From NCBI GenBank assembly GCA_048213135.1, contig PS015269.1, forward strand, positions 44,490-82,747: a stretch of DNA of 38,258 nt. Direction: 5' to 3'. Below are positions 33,901 to 38,258 of this stretch, piece by piece. The position numbers and the translations under genes are program-made. The notes under the pieces were generated by a model that saw only the letters and a list, made by a program, of their open reading frames with translations, did no database searches and was not told where the DNA came from. The DNA comes from Reclinomonas americana ATCC 50394. Taxonomy: Eukaryota > Jakobida > Jakobea > Jakobida. How positions within the stretch are numbered: position 1 is the first letter of the stretch; the number at the start of each line of letters is the position of its first letter.

Positions 33901-36900
33901 TCGACGTGTCAGCGTATCAACAAGTGAATCCATCGTAAACCATGACAAACGAAACACAAGTGGGCTGGTAGATGCTGGAAAATGCCAGCAGCAGCTCGCA
34001 TTCGCGATGCAGCGAGTACGTCCACTCGTCGAACTCGCCCAAAGCCGAGTTGCGTGAATTCGTCACCGGATTGGCAAAGTGGTACTGCGACATGACGCCG
34101 AGGGCGAGACGCCACGCTGCGAAGGCAACAGGAGAGACGGGGGAGGGAGGTGAGGGAAGGGGGAGGGAGGTGAGGGAAGGGGGAGGGAGGTGAGGGAAGG
34201 GGGAGAACAACAAGTCAGGATGCACATCTACTCAAGAAAATAACAATTCATTCGACAGCGAACAAGCAACTGCTGTCTTCACGACCAAGTCAAACCGTAC
34301 CCAATATATCAACACAACCACCAGTCTTGCTATCACTTGCGCACTTTGCTGTAACTCCAACCCTCACACGCATACATACACTGTCACGCTGCCACTCGTG
34401 CACTGTACTCTCTGTCTCTCACTCGCTCACACACTTGCTCACGAATACACTCAGTCGGTCACGCGATCATTCGCGGCCTTCGCTGCATTTGTCTCCCTTA
34501 CACGCACACTCGCTCATGCATACACTCACTCACTCACGCTGTCACTCGTGCTTATTGATCTCCCACACAACACTTGCTTATATACTTACTCAATCACTCT
34601 GTCACTCTCACAATTGCTCACGTATAAACTCATTCACTTTGTCTCGCTCATACACACGCACACACACGTCAGTCACGCTGTATCTCGGCACTTTCTACTT
34701 GCTCACATATCACTCACACTACCACTCGTGCGCTTTGCTCCCCTTCTCTCTCACTCTCCCGCACGCACCTTCCGAGGACGTCAACATGTGGCGACCCACA
34801 TCGCGCACACGCAACGAGTAGCGCAGGTCGAAGATCAAGCGCAGCAGCAGGAACCGCTGGAATCGAGGATGGCCAGGTTGTACCACACGACGGGACACAA
34901 TACGCGGATGGCGGAGACCGGCATCTCGAGCGACGGAGCACGGCATGAGCAGCATGTCAATCAGACCTGAGATGATGTGAGTGACGGTGGTCATTTTTAG
35001 GCGTCTCTTCCAGCGAATGCCCTCAGTCTCACCGCACAGCGTCTCCATGAACTCCATGTCGCGAGTCAGCGTGCACACCAGGGACGGCACAGTGAGCAGC
35101 TGCACGGAGAACGACAGAATCGAGTGGTCGGATTTGATGCGGTGTCGTCGGCCGCCGAGGCTCCACGTAATGTAGTTGAGCGAGAGACCAAAGTCGTGGC
35201 CAAAGCTGGGCGAGTGAAAGAGGAGGTAAGCAAAGATAAATAACAGAACTGGAGAAACCAGTTGTCGGCCGCGCACCTGAACTTGAACGCCTGGTCGGTG
35301 ATGAGTGCAAAGTACAAGTCATGCAAGACCGTGCGCATGCCGTTCGGCATGTCCACGTCCGAGTGCACCCACAAGCGCAGCAACGACAGCGAGGGAGTGG
35401 AACCGTCGCCCGCGAAACTGCGTGAATAAAGTCACGCATGAGAAACGATGCTCTCTACCTCACTGCCCCAAAGGTCACGCAACGAGGGAATGATGCCGCG
35501 CGAGAGCGCCGTGGCAATGGCGCGCTTGAAAAAGGCGCCGAAATTGCAGAGATACAGCAGCCAGTTGGTGAGCAGCGCAAACTGGCGCACCACCGGCGAC
35601 TCGTCTCCCAGTCGCGCCGGTGCCTCCAGCGCCTGCCTCGCGTCCGGCTCGACCATGGTCGCCTGGCGAGCCCACATTCGCAGCAGCAGGTCGGAGTAGC
35701 GGATCCACGGGGCGGCAAACTGGCGGCTATCGTCGCCGTTTTCGCCGCGGCTGTCGTCTTCGCCGGCTTCGCTGTCGCTATCGCCGCCGTCGTCGCCGGG
35801 GGCGGGAGGGTTGTAGCCGCGGCGGGTGGCAATGTCTTTGACCAGGGTGGGGTGGAGGGGGTCTAGGTGGGGAAGTAAAGGGGAAGGGGTAAGAGGGGGA
35901 AGGAGGGGATGAAGGGAAAGAGTGTGGGAGGAGGAGGGGGGCAGGGAGGGTGGTGACATCCAACGAAGTGAACGAGGGATACAGAAGAATAGATTTGTAT
36001 GTGAGGTATCAGGAGTTTCTTGTTCACCCACCGCGGTTCTCGCCGACACGCACTGGCATCGACGCCAGCTCACTGGCCATGGCATTCGTCGCTAGGTGCT
36101 CTCGGGCCTCTGAGCCGCGCGGCGTCGCGCCGTCGAGGATCACAACCGATTGTTCCACTGTGGTGGAGCGAGTGTGAGCGGCAGAGGGAGTCGTGAACGT
36201 GGCCGGCGACGTGACGCAACGCATAAACATCACCACGCCGTCCAGCACGGCACCAAAGGCGTCAATGTAGTGCTGCTCGATGCCTTCCAGTGGGTCGGCG
36301 TCGCGGTTGGAGTGCAGGGGGCAGGTGCCTGGGGATACAGGTGAGGAGAAGCTATGTGCAGTGACTGGGGAGGAGATATGAAACCCACAAGATTGAGTCA
36401 TTGTCACGCATGAATGTGCACAAGTGAAGTGGGCAATTGTGTGTGCAAGTGTGGGAGAGGAGAGGCATGAAACCCACAAGCTCTTGTCACAGTCAACCAT
36501 GAATGCAGAAGGAGTGGGCATTTGAGAAAGCAAGTGCGTGTGCGCGAGAGAAAGAGAGGGAGAGGTGAGAGATAAACCCACAAGCTTGTGTCACTGTCAC
36601 GCTTGAATGTACATAAATGAAGTGCGCTATTGCGTGTGCAAGAGTGTGTGCGAGAGAGAAGGAGAAGGAGAGGAGAGAGAGATAAACCCACAAGTTTGTG
36701 TCACCGTCACGGAGTAGGCATTTTGCGTGCGTGCGAGAGTATGAGAGAAAGGCGAAGGAGACAGAGACATGAAATCCACAAGCCTCAGCAAGCGACGCTG
36801 TACCTTTGATGTCCCACGCATCGGGATCACCACAGTCGCAGCACTGCAACACACGTGTGAGACAAGGAACATAACAAAGCGCATTAGCTGCACCCCCCAT

Positions 36901-37972
36901 AAACGCAACACCGCCGCCGGTGCGAATCATTTGCACACGATGTCCGGTGTGATCGGCGGCGCGGAAGCAGTCGACGCACTGCGCGCATGTCGGATCTTTC
37001 TCGCAGTCGAGGCACTTGTAGGCGATCTCGTTGGAGCCCCAGACGCGACCGCAGGCAGATGACGCGCTGTGACGAGAAGGGCGAACCAAATGAGTGCGAA
37101 GCAGGAAGGGCGAGAGTGGGCAGGAGACGAAGGAGACAAAGAGGAGGAAAGCTGGCCTCCAATGCGTGCGGAGGCTGCGACAAAGGCGAGAGAAGGCCAT
37201 GACCAAATCGTGCAGAGGTGGCGACAAACGATAAAGAAAGCGACGACTAGAACGTGCAAAGGCGACGATCTCGGCAAGCAACGCGAAGACTACAGCGTAA
37301 CAGAAGCATGCAGAAGCGACAAGCAACGCGCGTGCAAAGGCGACGGCAGTGCATGCAGAGACGGCGACAACGGCGACAGAAAGCGACTACAGAGCACGCA
37401 AAGCTGACCACCAAGGCGACCATGAGAGACGACAGAAGCATGCAGAAGCGACAAGCGACGCACAGCGTGTACAGGTGACCTGCAAGGCGCGCACAGACGA
37501 AGACTTACTACAGCACGCAAAGACTGGTGAGCAAGGCGATGACTGAAGCGCACAACAATGACGACTAAGATGTGCAGAAACGACGACTGCAGCATGCAAA
37601 AGACTGCGACTCAAGCGCGCAAAGACGACAAACCAAGCGTGCAAAGACTGCGACTCAGGTTTGCAAAGGCGACAAGGAAAGCGTGCAAGGCGATGACTGA
37701 AACGTGAGGAGGCGACGAGGAAAGCGCGCAAAGGCGACAACTAATGAGTGACTGAGCGCCAAAGAATGATCTGTCAGCAGAGGCGGACAGACAACACTGC
37801 AGAGAGAGAAAGAGAGAGAGAGAGAGCACGCAAGCGACAGTGCAAGTGAGAGGCAAGCGCTCTTGTCAAGCATGAGTGAGAATGTGTGAGCAGTGATCAC
37901 ATGCATCTTGTCCACAAGAATGAGCCAGATCCTGTGTGCTCACACACGCACATACACACTCCTTCTCTCTCG

Positions 37973-38006
<34 letters not shown>

Positions 38007-38256
38007 CAGTGTGTGTGCGTCAGTGTGTGTGAGCACTGCTCAACGTTTTCAACGTGGGAAACACTTGCGCCGGTCTTCCCGCGGCCATCACCACTTGACA
38101 CACACCAAGTGCCTTCTCCAGTGCCGACTGCTGTTGCGGTTGCTGTTGTTGTTGTCGAGAGGAGACGACTGCATTGCGTAATACATCGCGAATGTGGCGA
38201 GTGACCACTGCGCGATCGCTGGTGGAGGCCGCGGCGTGCAGAGCAAGCGCGTCCAT
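24313..38256 (-). CDS. UBR1-like: UBR1/2-like N-recognin E3 ubiquitin-protein ligase, 33 exons
   Basis: Exons from the start: 38256-38054, 37066-36910, 36843-36804, 36328-36032, 35862-35484, 35417-35277, 35205-35033, 34966-34769, 34116-33941, 33887-33518, 33446-33328, 32528-32213, 31722-31463, 31402-31289, 31230-31137, 31069-30933, 30835-30722, 30655-30569, 30522-30295, 30238-30080, 30010-29947, 29872-29735, 28590-28052, 27980-27747, 27664-27511, 27438-27295, 26984-26863, 26798-26258, 26196-26098, 25277-25174, 25116-24993, 24931-24738, 24618-24313. The sum is 6,525 nt (2,174 residues), fully in frame. Order: UBR box at about 70-140; helical core with SVQLLTVPSLV, VSIHLTLHR and ARMWMRNPANIADQI, matching UBR1/2 landmarks; a charged helix; split RING; C-terminal Cys/His domain. 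Such ligases bind destabilising N-termini and ubiquitinate substrates for the proteasome. No ClpS-type N-domain follows the UBR box, so it may read only basic N-termini. The start ATG lies two bases from the window edge. Confidence 0.93.
25490..26095. repeat. Simple-sequence intron of the UBR gene: (CA)n, CTCA and CCCCTTCCCTCTCCTG repeats
   Basis: The intron between exons 26196-26098 and 25277-25174 holds CA and CT microsatellites, ctcactcac repeats, and about seven copies of a 15-nt cccttccctctcctg unit (25975-26085). No exon is seen in it. Confidence 0.8.
27747..30010 (-). other. RING domain of the UBR ligase, split by a large acidic insertion
   Basis: The first zinc-ligand pair (CVFC) is in exon 30010-29947. 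Exon 29872-29735 gives the GYLANVTRSGVL segment. Exon 28590-28052 is an insertion of about 180 residues with runs of Asp/Glu and Ala. Exon 27980-27747 supplies CGHLAHPHC and CPLCGRLC. Ligand order and the VVPLL tail match UBR1/2 RING-H2 domains, which recruit the E2 enzyme. Confidence 0.88.
28878..29462. repeat. Three tandem copies of a roughly 200-nt unit in a UBR intron
   Basis: Copies at about 28878-29061, 29062-29270 and 29271-29462. Each runs from tgtctgatattattgcttcgc through cattccctaacattgtcat, tccgcccactcagcaac and gctggaagcagaaa to an ACAACAACA tract. Divergence is low. It lies in the intron just before the acidic RING insertion exon; no coding role is seen. Confidence 0.85.
31735..32110. 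repeat. Polypurine (GGGAAGAGAAGGA)n intron of the UBR gene
   Basis: Tandem gggaagagaagga-like units on + lie between exons 32528-32213 and 31722-31463. The sense strand is polypyrimidine. Confidence 0.85.
32540..32960. repeat. Minisatellites in a UBR intron
   Basis: Tandem gagggagaaggtgaaga units (32545-32665) are followed by about three copies of a roughly 110-nt unit containing ctaccttgtcctctgctcat and gtctgaatgtcatcgagaaag. Confidence 0.8.
34330..34760. repeat. Degenerate CACTCGCTCAC-type repeats in a UBR intron
   Basis: The intron 34117-34768 is rich in cactc, tcacgc and acacac units (repeats of gtcactcgtgc, actcactcac). No exon is seen. A shorter gggagggaggtgagggaagg triplication lies at 34139-34203. 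Confidence 0.7.
36300..37066 (-). other. UBR box zinc domain of the UBR ligase (three exons)
   Basis: Spliced, the region reads CGRVWGSNEIAYKCLDC, EKDPTCAQCVDCF, DHTGHRV, TGG-GCCDCGDPDAWD and TCPLH. All expected zinc ligands are present: CxxC pairs, the HxxH, CDC and the final C..H. So are the acidic residues of DPTC and CDCGDPDAW that in known UBR boxes grip the alpha-amino group and basic side chain of type-1 N-degrons. It is therefore expected to be functional. Confidence 0.92.
36365..36785. repeat. Four tandem copies of a roughly 100-nt unit in a UBR intron
   Basis: Each copy starts gagataaacccacaag and continues tgtgtcactgtcacg and gcattgcgtgtgcaagagtg, ending in a GA-rich stretch. Copies begin near 36370, 36465, 36565 and 36680, with a partial fifth at 36768. 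Confidence 0.85.
37085..37745. repeat. Degenerate GCAAAGGCGACAA repeat in the first UBR intron
   Basis: About 650 nt of the 987-nt first intron is a degenerate tandem repeat built from gcgcaaaggcgacaa, gcatgcagaagcgacaag and related units. No exon phase fits, and the flanking exons join directly in frame. Confidence 0.75.
37970..38003. repeat. (TG)n microsatellite
   Basis: TG run in the first UBR intron near its donor. Confidence 0.9.
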
Positions 38257-38258
38257 TG

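Noticed and set aside
34769-34966. Alternative frame in UBR exon 8 (MPVSAIRVLCPVVWYN..)
   Set aside because: Protein-like, but the phase-consistent frame is open across the whole exon and joins both neighbours; using the other would need two frameshifts.

Overview
The window is nuclear DNA from an intron-rich eukaryote, most likely a unicellular protist. Genes have up to about 33 short exons, introns of about 30 to 1,100 nt, dense CT, CA and GA microsatellites, six assembly gaps (runs of N), and proteins such as a UBR-type ubiquitin ligase. The species cannot be named from the sequence. I assembled exon models by hand from splice sites, codon phase and comparison between paralogs. Every model offered as complete closes in frame.

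Region by region: (1) 280-12734 holds three paralogous genes for polytopic membrane proteins (A on +, B and C on -). They share exon phases and motifs such as RAWAG, YMH.VIVSQY and GQV..G.R, and belong to no family I recognise. A and B converge with only 59 nt between their stops. (2) 12735-13203 is a palindrome-rich region between the divergent gene C and an intronless seven-blade WD40 gene (13204-14292). (3) 14448-15352 (-) is a small membrane-protein gene with two consecutive 6-nt micro-exons. (4) 15530-16983 (-) is a four-EF-hand calcium sensor. (5) 17993-20440 (+) is part of a gene with two PH domains. It converges on (6) a gene at about 20700-23217 (-) built from at least 18 tandem phase 1-1 exons encoding Ala/Val/Ser/His-rich repeats. 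(7) 23931-24217 (+) is a possible small membrane protein. (8) 24313-38256 (-) is a complete 33-exon, about 2,174-residue UBR1/2-like E3 ubiquitin ligase with UBR box, split RING and the C-terminal Cys/His domain.

The most unusual signals are a recurrent noncanonical 5' splice site (GTTGCG, at least 15 uses across five genes), the tandemly multiplied exon array, the paired 6-nt micro-exons, and a large acidic insertion inside the RING of the UBR ligase. The genes do not form an obvious pathway; apart from the tandem membrane-protein family they look like ordinary neighbours in a compact eukaryotic genome.
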